A stretch of DNA of 41,939 nt from assembly GCA_017635095.1 (NCBI GenBank), contig JAGBMA010000091.1, forward strand, positions 1 through 41,939. The letters run 5' to 3'. Under the pieces are notes generated by a model. It was not told where the DNA came from. It worked only from the letters and a program-made list of their open reading frames with translations, and made no database searches. This DNA comes from Ruminiclostridium sp. Lineage in GTDB: Bacteria; Bacillota; Clostridia; Oscillospirales; Ruminococcaceae. Made by a program: the position numbers and the translations under genes. Below, piece after piece: positions 41,605 to 41,939 of the stretch (its first letter is position 1; every line of letters starts with the position of its first letter).

Positions 41605-41939
41605 ATGACCGCACAGCAGCTTAAAAACTCAATACTGCAAATGGCTGTTCAGGGCAAGCTCGTGCCGCAGGATCCCAACGACGAGCCCGCGAGCGTTCTT
41701 TTAGAGCGTATAAAAAAAGAGAAACAGGAGCTTATCAAAGCCGGAAAGATAAAGAAAGACAGCAAAAGCTCCGAGATCTTCCGCGGGGCTTCGCGTAATT
41801 TTCCTTATACCTTTTGTGAGCAGATCGGCAAGGAAGTGCGGGACATTTCGGACGAGATACCGTTTGATATTCCGGAGAGCTGGGAGTGGGTGAGGTTAGG
41901 TTTTATTAGTACATATAATGAGCCAAAACAAAAAATAAA
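41605..41939 (+). CDS. hsdS: Type I restriction-modification system, S (specificity) subunit, N-terminal part
   Basis: The first 111 codons are present and the frame is open to the window edge. The start TAQQLKNSILQMAVQGKLVP, followed by the spacer-like charged helix LLERIKKEKQELIKAGKIKK and IPFDIPESWEWVRLG, is the canonical lead into the first target recognition domain of HsdS. The full protein should be about 400-550 aa with two recognition domains that set the target sequence. The ATG follows TTAAGG, five bases after the membrane gene stop. Base composition returns to that of hsdM. Confidence 0.93.
   Translation, partial: MTAQQLKNSILQMAVQGKLVPQDPNDEPASVLLERIKKEKQELIKAGKIKKDSKSSEIFRGASRNFPYTFCEQIGKEVRDISDEIPFDIPESWEWVRLGFISTYNEPKQKI

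Larger units (their letters stand above)
25180..41939. mobile_element. Integrative mobilizable element, left end (continues past the window)
   Basis: The segment begins where the amidase frame breaks. It carries a large serine recombinase facing the junction, a relaxase, an oriT-like repeat cluster, and then cargo (SLOG, DUF262, macrodomain, ADP-ribosylglycohydrolase, type I restriction-modification). No type IV secretion genes are seen, so it looks mobilizable rather than self-transmissible, but the right part is not in view. The exact attachment site cannot be fixed from one end. Base composition changes strongly from gene to gene, as in assembled accessory regions. Confidence 0.65.

Overview
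The window looks like a chromosome segment of a gut Clostridia species close to Ruminococcus (Oscillospiraceae). The reasons are strong AGGAGG-type ribosome sites, sigma-A promoters with 17-bp spacers (often with an extended TGG before TATAAT), the Firmicutes-type GalT, separate secD and secF, NrdR, and a CCA-encoding tRNA-Gln. This assignment is inferred from gene content and style, not from a marker gene.

Bases 1-25180 are an ordinary housekeeping backbone. In order it carries: NAD(P)HX repair (nnr) behind a zinc-ribbon membrane protein; an alpha/beta hydrolase; a MATE efflux pump with a hairpin leader; an MBL-fold hydrolase; a small lipoprotein; galT and malQ; a 73-aa protein with a leader-peptide-like sequence; a ComEC-like channel; tRNA-Gln(CTG); purB; secD-secF; a sugar isomerase-like protein; nrdR and a HIT protein; a 700-base gene-poor stretch with Pho-box-like repeats; a phosphoglucomutase; radA; and the 3' part of a CwlD-like amidase.

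Near 25180 the amidase frame is cut. From there to the right edge the sequence reads as an integrative, mobilizable element. It has a large serine recombinase at its end, two overlapping tiny ORFs, a MobA/VirD2-type relaxase, and a cluster of inverted repeats that looks like oriT. These are followed by about 1.35 kb without genes, holding five to six diverged copies of a roughly 179-bp tandem repeat that I cannot assign to any known class.

The cargo follows. A promoter, a highly structured leader of about 110 nt and an intrinsic terminator precede a SLOG (DUF1273/YpsA-like) gene. Next come a DUF262/DUF1524 protein (GmrSD-like), a macrodomain protein, and an ADP-ribosylglycohydrolase fused to two SseB-like domains. 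Last is a type I restriction-modification operon (hsdR, hsdM, hsdS) with an AT-rich two-gene cassette of unknown function (a soluble 321-aa protein and a 189-aa membrane protein) between hsdM and hsdS. hsdS runs off the window. The cargo combines nucleotide/ADP-ribose-handling folds with restriction, which suggests a defence island. The repeat array, the SLOG leader and the hsdM-hsdS cassette are the parts most likely to be undescribed.
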